DNA from: [Clostridium] scindens ATCC 35704
GTDB taxonomy: Bacteria > Bacillota > Clostridia > Lachnospirales > Lachnospiraceae
Assembly (NCBI RefSeq): GCF_004295125.1
Contig: NZ_CP036170.1
Location: forward strand, 310,001 to 374,000
DNA: 64,000 bases
Direction of reading: 5' to 3'
This document shows, one piece after another, positions 48,414 to 58,034 of this stretch. The notes under the pieces are model-generated. The model saw only the letters and a list, made by a program, of their open reading frames with translations. It had not been told where the DNA came from and made no database searches. Position 1 is the first letter of the stretch. Each line of letters begins with the position of its first letter. The position numbers and the translations under genes are program-made.

Positions 48414-50195
48414 TTATCGCAAGAAAAAGCCGTTCTTTTTCCTCTTTTTATAGTATATTAACACTGTAATTGCCAAAAAAAGGATAAAAATCATGCATAT
48501 TATTGGCCATTTTTTGGGGGCTTCATCCTTCCTCTCCTTATCATCTGCCCTCAGTTTCTTTTCTATCGGCTTTACCAGCCTTTGAAATACCGTTTCCTTT
48601 GGCGACACCTGGAACTGTATATGGCCGACAGCCTGATTGCCCGCATAGTCGGATGCCTTGACCTCGATCTCATAATTCTTTAAATCCTGTACCGTAAACT
48701 GGTAAATCCTGCTCCTTTTATTCGTCTTCTGCACCTCCCCGTTAATCTTTATCTCATCAATCTGATCCTCCTGATCTTCGAGGGTTACCTGAAAAGTCTT
48801 CTCTTCCTCGTAGTCCTTCCCGTCTTCCACGTCCTGAAACACTACCTGGGGAGGGGTATGGTCGATGACAAATCTGGCCTTCGCTGTACCTGTGTTGCCA
48901 GCGGCGTCAATAGCCTTGACTTCCAGGGTATGCCGTCCTTCTTCCAGGACCTCCTGCCCCATGGGATAGATTCTTCCATCCAAAAGTATGGTGTATGTAT
49001 AACTGGTAAAGTCCCGAATCCATTCGCTGGCAGGATAATTCCAGCAGAAACGTTTCAGGTACTGGTTATCCAGACGGTCTACATAGCTTATTAACGGACT
49101 CTTCGTATCAATGATGAACCGAGCCGCCTTCCCTGCCTCATATCCGGCCTTGTCCGTGCAGGACAGGCTCAACTGATAGATGCCGTCATCAGCCAGTACC
49201 TGTCTGGCACATTTCCCGGATTCTGTATCCGACCATTCCGATACCGGAATCTCTCTGGCATTTCCTTGCGGGTCTTCCCGGCGGACCCATGCCCTCATAT
49301 CTTCAATTACATTTTCCTCCTCTACAAGGTATCTTACCACCACAGGCTGGCTGGTAATCATGTAATCTTCTATCCCCTCTATCCTGGCCTTTGGCGGCAG
49401 CCGGTCAATGAAAAGGCCGCAAGAACGGCTGGCCGTATTCCCCGCACGATCCCTTGCCGTTACCGTAATCTTCACAGCATTTCCTTTGGCGGATGCACAA
49501 GCAACCTGGAAGGCGGCTGGCAGTTCCTTGCTCCTTCCCACCCTGGAATTGCCAGAAGCGCAAACCACCTCTTCAATCTGGCTTCCCAACTCCCCGTCCT
49601 CTCCTGTTACCGTTATTGATACCGCCTCCTGATACCATGCCTCAAATCCCCGGGGCGCCCCAATCCAAATAGCAGGCGCCTGCGTATCAATAAGGAAATC
49701 CTTATCCAGGCTATACTCCTCCACCTGCTTCCCTTCTCCATCTTCCATCCAGATCGACAGTCTGTTGATTCCTTCCTTAAACTGCTCCCCTTCTATCCTG
49801 GCCGCACCGTCTTTCTGTGCCAGTTCCCCTTCCCTCGTCTGTCCTTCGCTGTCGGCAAATTTGTATTTTGTAACTCCCGCCTCGCTCACATGCGTAATCT
49901 CAACTTCCGGCTTCGTAATATAGTATCCATTTTCCCCATCTTCCGGCGGAATGGATACCTGAAAGCACTCGATAGGCTCCTCCGGAGTCTCTGGCTCTTC
50001 CGGAACCTGCGGATCTTCTGGCTGTTCTAATGCCCCGGGGGTATTCGACGCCTTCGATGTTCTCGTTTTTGACAATCCCGATTTTGACGTCCCTGCTGCC
50101 TTTGGGACTTCCGCATGCAGAATTGACGACTGCTGCCAGTATATCATTCCTAATACGATGACCAATGCTAAAATACTCTTTAATTTCCTATCCAT
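48414..50195 (-). CDS. membrane-anchored Ig-like repeat protein
   Basis: This 593-residue protein has an N-terminal hydrophobic helix or signal (LKSILALVIVLGMIYW), then a Pro/Glu-rich linker (QVPEEPETPEEP), then at least four Ig-like units marked by DRAGNTA, DKAGYEA, DAAGNTG and DYAGNQA, each next to a FIDxxxP-type strand. It ends in a membrane helix (IICMIFILFLAITVLIYY) and a basic tail KKRKK. The Ig array is thus outside the cell and the tail inside. It is coupled to the pseudokinase gene by a 16-base overlap. Confidence 0.8.
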   Translation of the reverse strand: MDRKLKSILALVIVLGMIYWQQSSILHAEVPKAAGTSKSGLSKTRTSKASNTPGALEQPEDPQVPEEPETPEEPIECFQVSIPPEDGENGYYITKPEVEITHVSEAGVTKYKFADSEGQTREGELAQKDGAARIEGEQFKEGINRLSIWMEDGEGKQVEEYSLDKDFLIDTQAPAIWIGAPRGFEAWYQEAVSITVTGEDGELGSQIEEVVCASGNSRVGRSKELPAAFQVACASAKGNAVKITVTARDRAGNTASRSCGLFIDRLPPKARIEGIEDYMITSQPVVVRYLVEEENVIEDMRAWVRREDPQGNAREIPVSEWSDTESGKCARQVLADDGIYQLSLSCTDKAGYEAGKAARFIIDTKSPLISYVDRLDNQYLKRFCWNYPASEWIRDFTSYTYTILLDGRIYPMGQEVLEEGRHTLEVKAIDAAGNTGTAKARFVIDHTPPQVVFQDVEDGKDYEEEKTFQVTLEDQEDQIDEIKINGEVQKTNKRSRIYQFTVQDLKNYEIEVKASDYAGNQAVGHIQFQVSPKETVFQRLVKPIEKKLRADDKERKDEAPKKWPIICMIFILFLAITVLIYYKKRKKNGFFLR

Positions 50196-51712
50196 ACTTC
50201 TTCCCCTTCCACTCGAATCTCATATTCCTTCTGCAACTTCTGAAACTCTTCTTTCTCAAGAATCTCTGGCATCCTGCCAATATATTCCCGGATCGTCTGG
50301 ACGCACAGTTCCCGGCTGATGGCTGTATCCTTGCACAAAAGCCGGATATGCAGGATTCCCAGATCCTTTGAATCTTCCAGTTCCCCGACGCCCTTTATAC
50401 AGGTATTAAGCGCCATCTCCTTCTGCCCGCATGCCTCATAGAGGACTGCCATCTTCTTGTATACTTCTTCCCGTTTCTTCTCCTCTGACTCTAATTCCAA
50501 TATCTCTTCCCAGACATGCGCCGCCTCCTCAAACGCGTCCGTCTGCTCATAGGCGCTTGCCATATACTCTTTTACTTCCTTTACCTCCCGGTCGTCCAAG
50601 CCTTCCCGTCCAAGCCATTCTTCTCCCAGCCTCAGAATATTTCCTGCCCCGTCTTTGGATTCCAAGAGACTGTAACCCTTGATCAGACATAGATCACAAC
50701 GATCTTTTTGATCTTTCGGCGCCTCCTTTTCTAGTTCGAGAAGATGCTTCTTCAAGTCCCGGCGTACTCCCGCGGCTTCCCCAGCGCCTCCGCCTCCATC
50801 CAGCGCTTTTACGATGGCTTCCATGTGTTTGGCCGGTGCATAGTCATCCGATATGAGCGCAAGATATTCAAGGCTCTTTTTATAATCTTTCAGTTCCAGG
50901 AAGTAAGCCATTGCAAGTTCCAGATATGCTTCTTCGTCCGCTGCCTCTTGATCGTCCGTGTCTTTATTGACCGTGCCCTCATTGACCGCGCTTTTATTTA
51001 TTGATTTCTTTTCTGCCATTTCTGTTGCGGGTTCGTGGGATTCTTCCGGCTTGTACCCTCCCCAGAGCACCGTTGTTGCAACCGCGGCAGATAGAATGGC
51101 AGTTCCGGCTACAGCCAGGATTTTTCTTGCTTTTGGATGGGATTCTTTTCTTTTTCTGTAAGATGGGATTTGTCTACGAATGTCAGATATGTCTTGATAG
51201 GAATGTTTCGATGTGTCTTTCAGACACCTTGATATAATCTTATGGAACCTTGCCTCTTCCCGCCTTTTAAGCGGCGGTTCGGGATCTGCCTCCGACAATA
51301 TATACTGGATCGTCCTTCCAAGCCCGTAGATGTCCAGTCGGACGCTTGCCTTCTGGTAATAGGCCTGTTGCCGCGGAAGGAAATGCTCCCTGATTACCCT
51401 TCTCTGCATAAATCTTAACTGCTCTTCATTGGACTTGGCATCCATGTCCAGAAAATGCAGCTGGCCTTCCTGCGTCACTATGATGCTGTAAGGGTTCACA
51501 TACCGATAGCAGGGATTACCCCGGCATCTGTGAATCAGTCCCAATTGCCTGGTAATATCCTGAATCCACTCTAGAAGTCTTTCCTTAGACAGATTCGGAT
51601 GGTATCTGAGCCAGACAGCTAAAGTGCACCCTTTTACATACTCCGAACTAATATAGCAGGATTGTCCATGCTCAATCAGGCGCAATACATCATAACCTTC
51701 TTTTGATGACAA
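50180..51712 (-). CDS. pseudokinase - membrane helix - TPR protein
   Basis: This 510-residue protein starts with a truncated kinase-like domain: the hinge-like ISSEYVKGCTLAVWL (about 21-35), a degraded catalytic loop HRCRGNPCYRYVNPYS in place of HRDLKPxN, DMDA in place of DFG, and RLDIYGLGRTIQYIL. The N-lobe with the glycine loop and ATP-binding lysine is absent. A membrane helix (ILAVAGTAILSAAVATTVLW, about 199-218) is followed by TPR-like helical repeats (about 250-490). Catalysis is not possible. The layout recalls EssB/YukC of type VII secretion. The start is TTG with GAGGTGATGTAA. Confidence 0.75.
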   Translation of the reverse strand: MSSKEGYDVLRLIEHGQSCYISSEYVKGCTLAVWLRYHPNLSKERLLEWIQDITRQLGLIHRCRGNPCYRYVNPYSIIVTQEGQLHFLDMDAKSNEEQLRFMQRRVIREHFLPRQQAYYQKASVRLDIYGLGRTIQYILSEADPEPPLKRREEARFHKIISRCLKDTSKHSYQDISDIRRQIPSYRKRKESHPKARKILAVAGTAILSAAVATTVLWGGYKPEESHEPATEMAEKKSINKSAVNEGTVNKDTDDQEAADEEAYLELAMAYFLELKDYKKSLEYLALISDDYAPAKHMEAIVKALDGGGGAGEAAGVRRDLKKHLLELEKEAPKDQKDRCDLCLIKGYSLLESKDGAGNILRLGEEWLGREGLDDREVKEVKEYMASAYEQTDAFEEAAHVWEEILELESEEKKREEVYKKMAVLYEACGQKEMALNTCIKGVGELEDSKDLGILHIRLLCKDTAISRELCVQTIREYIGRMPEILEKEEFQKLQKEYEIRVEGEEVWIGN

Positions 51713-51804
51713 TTACATCACCTCTTTTTCTTGCCTTTTCCTTTGTCTTTTTGTAGGGAATTAAATTGATACGTCAGATATAAAAGATTCTTTTGAATAA
51801 TTAG

Positions 51805-51822
51805 AGTAATACATATATTACT
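51805..51822. promoter_or_regulatory. near-palindrome upstream of the pseudokinase operon
   Basis: AGTAATACATATATTACT is an 18-base dyad with one mismatched pair. It lies about 90 bases before the TTG start, in a very AT-rich stretch, and may be an operator. The rest of the 250-base gap (51713-51968) is a GC-rich imperfect hairpin and no gene. Confidence 0.35.
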
Positions 51823-51968
51823 TGATTCCGTAAAAAAATACAAGTGTTTTTGGGAAAATTTGGGGAGTTGTGAACGCAGGGGGGCCGGGCGGGGGATGAC
51901 GGGATGCCAGCCCGCACCCCGCCTCCCTTGGCCGTCCTCTAAAACCATCTAAATATTACCCAAGGTTC

Positions 51969-53216
51969 CTACTTATGACTCAGTTCCTTCGGCGTATACA
52001 AGTGCCGCGGAATACCATCTACCATAACCGGAGATACGTCTCCTTGAATCAAAGGTCTGACATAAGATATAAACTCGCTCGTCACATACGTGCCTTCCTT
52101 GTTCACCCAATCTCTTGGAACAAGTTTCTCATCATTTGCAATCTTATGCACGTCTTTTACTTCTGTTCCGCACTGGTACGGATCATCGGACAGTCTCTGG
52201 AGAACCACCATCTTGCCGGAATCTCCTTCATCTGCTGCCTTTACGGCCGCGCCGCCTACCTGGTATGCTTCCAGGATGTCCACTCTGGAAGCGGCATGGG
52301 ATGCGGAACGCTGCAGCGTGCTGAGTTCGATCGCGCGGGTCTTGCAGCCGATCTCTCCTGCAATAAAGCTTGCAAGGTATGATGCGGTTCCGGACAGCTG
52401 CTTATGGCCGAATGCGTCCACGAAGTCAATGCTGTTGCCCAGTTCGCATACATAAGTGCCATCATCGGTACGGATTCCTTCGGATACCGCAACTACGATG
52501 GACGTCTTCTTCTCCAATAATTTCCTTACCTTATCGCCGAATTTCTTAAGGTCAAATGGAATCTCCGGCAGATAGATCAGATCCGGCCCCTCGCAGTCCT
52601 CGCCTTCTGACAGCGCTGTGGCTCCTGTCAGCCATCCTGCATTACGTCCCATAACCTCTACGATCGTAACGATGCCTTTTTCATATTCCAGGCAGAATCC
52701 GTCACGGATAATCTCTTTCATGGACGTGCCGATGTATTTGGCTGCGCTTCCATATCCAGGCGTATGGTCTGTCAGCGCCAGGTCATTGTCGATTGTCTTC
52801 GGGCATCCGATGAATCTGGTTGGATGTCCTGTGATGATCGCATAGTCGGATAACTTCTTGATGGTGTCCATGGAATCATTTCCACCGATGTAGATGAACG
52901 CTTCAATATCCAATTTGTCAAGTATGGCAAATATCTTGTCATATACATCGCGATTCTCATGAATCTCCGGAAGTTTATATCGGCATGATCCCAAGAAAGC
53001 GGCTGGCGTTCTTTTCAATAATTCTGCATCCAGCTCTGTCTTGATGTGGTCTGCCAGGTCAATATATTTTTCCTCTAATAACCCCTGTACGCCATGAAGC
53101 ATTCCATATACCTTCTTCGCTCCACGGTCCTTTGCTGTACGGTAGACTCCTGCAAGGCTTGAATTGATAGCTGCTGTGGGTCCGCCGGATTGTCCTACGA
53201 TAACATTTCTTTCCAT
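51969..53216 (-). CDS. PPi-type 6-phosphofructokinase, copy 2
   Basis: This 415-residue enzyme has IVGQSGGPTAAIN, GGNDSMDTIKK and PKTIDNDLALTDHT. The lysine of PKTIDND and the Asp of GGND again mark the pyrophosphate-using type. HTPGYGSAAKYIG and MGRNAGWLTGA are as in copy 1. The two are clearly paralogous but differ throughout, so this is an old duplication. It is a single gene with its own ribosome-binding site (AAGGAAGGGAACTAGTTT). Confidence 0.9.
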   Translation of the reverse strand: MERNVIVGQSGGPTAAINSSLAGVYRTAKDRGAKKVYGMLHGVQGLLEEKYIDLADHIKTELDAELLKRTPAAFLGSCRYKLPEIHENRDVYDKIFAILDKLDIEAFIYIGGNDSMDTIKKLSDYAIITGHPTRFIGCPKTIDNDLALTDHTPGYGSAAKYIGTSMKEIIRDGFCLEYEKGIVTIVEVMGRNAGWLTGATALSEGEDCEGPDLIYLPEIPFDLKKFGDKVRKLLEKKTSIVVAVSEGIRTDDGTYVCELGNSIDFVDAFGHKQLSGTASYLASFIAGEIGCKTRAIELSTLQRSASHAASRVDILEAYQVGGAAVKAADEGDSGKMVVLQRLSDDPYQCGTEVKDVHKIANDEKLVPRDWVNKEGTYVTSEFISYVRPLIQGDVSPVMVDGIPRHLYTPKELSHK

Positions 53217-53296
53217 AAACTAGTTCCCTTCCTTCCTTGAATTGCTGTAGATATTACTATTTTAGTATATTTCAACATAATTGTCCACAAAAACTC

Positions 53297-53662
53297 TTAT
53301 TTTTTATGCACATTTACCGTTGCTACCACATCTATACCGGTTCCGGCCACATTCTGCGCTACGATATCTCCTATCTGTACCGGCGCCTTGACCGTAATAT
53401 TCTTCAATGCCTGCATGCAATCCATGATCCGGCCTTTGGGAATCTCTCTTTCCGTCTTAACCGACACCCTGGGAAGTTCCCCTCCCTCCACCTCAAGCGT
53501 CGTTGTTACCGTCCTGGTCGGGCTTAAAACCTCTTTCTGGGCATAGACATACCCCCTCATGCAGCGATTTCCCGACACATCCGACACCTCATCCTCGTCT
53601 ACAAGGACCTCCAGCTGGCAGCCGTTGGGACATACGATGCATGTCATCTTCATTTTCTCCAC
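53297..53662 (-). CDS. DUF1667 protein of a glycerol operon
   Basis: This 121-residue protein has the cysteines CIVCPNGCQLEV and a third in NRCMRGYVYA, the DUF1667 pattern. It follows an FAD-dependent oxidoreductase gene by one base. DUF1667 is usually found with GlpA/GlpB-like genes and probably carries a metal or cluster that links the flavoproteins. The start may be either of the two closely spaced methionines (M1 or M4). Confidence 0.85.
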   Translation of the reverse strand: MEKMKMTCIVCPNGCQLEVLVDEDEVSDVSGNRCMRGYVYAQKEVLSPTRTVTTTLEVEGGELPRVSVKTEREIPKGRIMDCMQALKNITVKAPVQIGDIVAQNVAGTGIDVVATVNVHKK

Positions 53663-53663
53663 C

Positions 53664-54650
53664 TCATACTGCCTCCTTTACATAATCTGCTGCATGCTTT
53701 CCTGCCTCCGCAGCCTCCTGAGACACATGGTCCGCCAGGTCATGCACATGGAGCACGTTTCCACACGCAAATACGCCTGCCACCGTAGTCTGCAGCCGTT
53801 CATCCACCACGGGTCCATGGGTCTTTTCATCCATTCTGGCCCCCAGTCCCCTGGTCAGCTCGTTCTCCGGAATCAGGCCTACCGACAGCAGCAGGGTGTC
53901 GCAGCGATACGCTTCCTGTGTTCCCGGGACGGGTTCCTTGTTTTCATCTACCTGCGCCAGCGTTACCCCTTCAATATGGTCTTTTCCCTTGATATCGATC
54001 ACCGTATGGTTCAATTTCAGTGGAATCCCGTAATCCTCCAGGCACTGGACGATATTCCGGGTGAGGCCGCCGGACTTCGGCATAATCTCGGCCACCACCT
54101 TTACCGTGGCCCCTTCCAAAGTCATGCGCCTGGCCATGATAAGGCCAATATCTCCCGAGCCCAGGATCACGATCTCTTTGCCCGGCATATAGCCTTCCAT
54201 ATTCACCAGCCGCTGGGCTGTCCCGGCCGTATAGATTCCTGCCGGGCGAAAGCCTGGGACATTAAGGGCTCCTCTGGGGCGCTCCCGGCACCCCATTGCC
54301 AGGATGACCGCTCTGGCGCGAAGCATCGTCATTCCCTTTTCTCTGCTCATGGCTGTCACGATCTTCCATCCGTCTTCCTGCGCAACGTCTACCACCATTG
54401 TATTCAACCGATATGATATCTTCTGCTCCAGCACCTGCCGGATATAACGCCATGCATACTCCGGGCCGGTCAGTTCCTCCTTAAATGTATGGAGGCCGAA
54501 TCCGTTATGGATGCACTGGTTCAATATACCGCCTAATTCCTTGTCCCTCTCTAGGATCAAAAGGCGCTCGATTCCCTGATGCCTGGCATTCAGGGCTGCC
54601 GCCAGGCCTGCCGGCCCGCCGCCGATAATCACGATGTCGTATTCTTCCAT
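53664..54650 (-). CDS. FAD-dependent oxidoreductase of the glp cluster
   Basis: This 328-residue flavoprotein has the FAD-binding GGGPAGLAAALNARHQG at the N-terminus, CRERPRG, the NAD(P)H-binding GSGDIGLIMARRM (about 175-187) and the C-terminal GVFACGNVLHVHDLADHV. No redox-active CxxC is seen. It lies between the GlpA-like gene and the DUF1667 gene and probably passes electrons from glycerol-3-phosphate to the pyridine nucleotide pool, possibly through those partners. The Firmicutes glycerol cluster shows this order repeatedly. Confidence 0.9.
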   Translation of the reverse strand: MEEYDIVIIGGGPAGLAAALNARHQGIERLLILERDKELGGILNQCIHNGFGLHTFKEELTGPEYAWRYIRQVLEQKISYRLNTMVVDVAQEDGWKIVTAMSREKGMTMLRARAVILAMGCRERPRGALNVPGFRPAGIYTAGTAQRLVNMEGYMPGKEIVILGSGDIGLIMARRMTLEGATVKVVAEIMPKSGGLTRNIVQCLEDYGIPLKLNHTVIDIKGKDHIEGVTLAQVDENKEPVPGTQEAYRCDTLLLSVGLIPENELTRGLGARMDEKTHGPVVDERLQTTVAGVFACGNVLHVHDLADHVSQEAAEAGKHAADYVKEAV

Positions 54651-54663
54651 GCCTTTTGCCTCC

Positions 54664-56097
54664 CTATAATTCCTCTTTGTCCCGGCCCTTAAGCATCCAG
54701 GACTCGTCAGATGCTTTCCTCACTTCCAGCAGATCCGTATTCCATTCCCGTGCCAGAATCTCCATGACCTTTGGAGAGCAGAAGCCGCTCTGGCACCGTC
54801 CCATGCCCGCACGGGTCCTTCGCTTGATCCCGTCCATGGTCCTGGCTCCCAGAGGCCTGTGGATCGCGTCTATGATCTCGCCTTCCGATATCATCTCGCA
54901 TCGGCAGATAATATTGCCATAGGCCGGATATTTCCGAATCCATGCGTCCCTCTTTTCAATGGACATCTGACCGGGGCGCACGATTCCTTCCCGCCTTGCT
55001 ATATAGTCCTTATTCTCGGGAAGTTTCAGCCGTTCTTCTACCATGCCTGCCACCAATTCGCCAATTGCCAGGCAGCTAGACAATCCCGGGGACGCGATCC
55101 CCGCACAGTCATAGAACCCTTCCTCTGCCTCCCCTATGATAAAGTCCCCATCCTTTTCATGGGCCCGCAAGCCCGCAAAGGATGTAATCACCTGATTCAA
55201 GGGGATATCTTTTACTGCCCGGCCACACTGTTCCTTAATCTTTTTAAACCCTTCCCTGGTGGTCTGGATGCCTTCCTTATCCTGGATATCCAAAGCCGTA
55301 GGCCCTACCAGCAGATTGCCGTGGACGGTAGGCGTAACCAGCACGCCCTTGCCGTAGGACCCCGGCAGCGTAAATATGGTTCTTGAGACATGGCCTCCTG
55401 CTGCCTTGTCAAGAAGCATATACTCTCCCTTCCTTGGAACAATCTCCATAAGAGGCGAACAGGCCAGATTGTGGATCTGATCAGCATAGACGCCAGCGGC
55501 ATTCACAACCGTCCTTCCTTCATAAGACTGGCCGGATTCTGTGTGCACCTCATAGCCTCCCGGCAGCCTGCGTATCCGATCCACTTTTGCATGAAAGATG
55601 AATGCTACGCCGTTCATGCAGGCATTCTCCGCCAGCGCGATGTTCAATTCAAACGGGCATACGATGCCTCCGGTGGGCGCATAAAGCGCCGCTACGGCCG
55701 TATCGGAAAGATGGGGCTCCATCTGCCTTAATTCGGGTCCGGATACGATCCTCAGTCCCAGAACACCGTTTGCAATGCCATTCTCATAGAGGCGCTTAAG
55801 TTCCGGCATCTGCTTTTCGTCTGTGCAGACCACCAAAGACCCATTCCGTATGAATGGAATATCCAGTTCTTCCGATGCCTTATCCATCATCGCGTTTCCT
55901 CGCACATTCAGCCTTGCCTTCATAGTCCCCTGCCTTGCGTCATGCCCTGCATGGACGATGCCGCTGTTGGCTTTGGACGTTCCTGTGCAGACATCCTCGC
56001 TGCGTTCTAGCACACAGATCTTCCCACGATATTTTGCCAGTTCCCTCGCAATGGCACAGCCGGAGACCCCGGCCCCGATTATCACTACGTCATACAT
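54664..56097 (-). CDS. GlpA-like glycerol-3-phosphate dehydrogenase with BFD-type iron-sulfur domain
   Basis: This 477-residue enzyme has a FAD-binding N-terminus (IIGAGVSGCAIAREL), TGTSKANSGIVHAGHD, then VNAAGVYAD and GLRAHEKDGDFIIG, all typical of the DAO/GlpA fold. The C-terminal 80 residues hold CRCEMISEGEI and GMGRCQSGFC, a [2Fe-2S] BFD-like domain. It oxidises glycerol-3-phosphate to dihydroxyacetone phosphate. It is next to the kinase (glpK), with a 3-base gap. Confidence 0.9.
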   Translation of the reverse strand: MYDVVIIGAGVSGCAIARELAKYRGKICVLERSEDVCTGTSKANSGIVHAGHDARQGTMKARLNVRGNAMMDKASEELDIPFIRNGSLVVCTDEKQMPELKRLYENGIANGVLGLRIVSGPELRQMEPHLSDTAVAALYAPTGGIVCPFELNIALAENACMNGVAFIFHAKVDRIRRLPGGYEVHTESGQSYEGRTVVNAAGVYADQIHNLACSPLMEIVPRKGEYMLLDKAAGGHVSRTIFTLPGSYGKGVLVTPTVHGNLLVGPTALDIQDKEGIQTTREGFKKIKEQCGRAVKDIPLNQVITSFAGLRAHEKDGDFIIGEAEEGFYDCAGIASPGLSSCLAIGELVAGMVEERLKLPENKDYIARREGIVRPGQMSIEKRDAWIRKYPAYGNIICRCEMISEGEIIDAIHRPLGARTMDGIKRRTRAGMGRCQSGFCSPKVMEILAREWNTDLLEVRKASDESWMLKGRDKEEL

Positions 56098-56100
56098 GCT

Positions 56101-57666
<1,566 letters not shown>

Positions 57667-57750
57667 CTAGTCTGCCGCGACATTCCCACGGAAATGTATT
57701 CTCATATGCAACAGACCTCCCGCATCGCATCCGGCATGGCCCGGGATATC

Positions 57751-57999
57751 CTACCCGCCTCCGCATACCGTCAGAAACCGCACTTCATCTTCCGGCTTCA
57801 CTTTTGTACGATAGTTATCAAGGGACACAATACTGATTCCATTCAGGGTAATCAGGCTGCGCCTGGCCTCTTTATAGGCCAGGCGTCCGTATTTTACGCG
57901 GATGGAAGCCAGACAGCCCTTTACATCATGGATATCGAATACTTCTTCTTTCCTGCCCGTAATCTCACGGAGCGCTCCGTAATAAAATATCTTTGACAT
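57751..57999 (-). CDS. MoaD/ThiS-like sulfur carrier
   Basis: This 82-residue protein starts KIFYYGALREITGRKEEVFD and ends FLTVCGGG. The closing Gly-Gly and the beta-grasp pattern mark a MoaD-type carrier, which is thiocarboxylated at its C-terminus to deliver sulfur to the metal cofactor. It lies 35 bases after the AOR gene, whose tungsten-pterin cofactor would need it. The rest of the moa genes is not in the window. Confidence 0.8.
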   Translation of the reverse strand: MSKIFYYGALREITGRKEEVFDIHDVKGCLASIRVKYGRLAYKEARRSLITLNGISIVSLDNYRTKVKPEDEVRFLTVCGGG

Positions 58000-58034
58000 G
58001 ATCCATCACCTGATTTCAAAAATTTGCAAAGTTA

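Noticed and set aside
51718-51948. Minus-strand open frame of 76 codons
   Set aside because: It covers the promoter region of the pseudokinase operon, has a random composition and lacks a ribosome-binding site.
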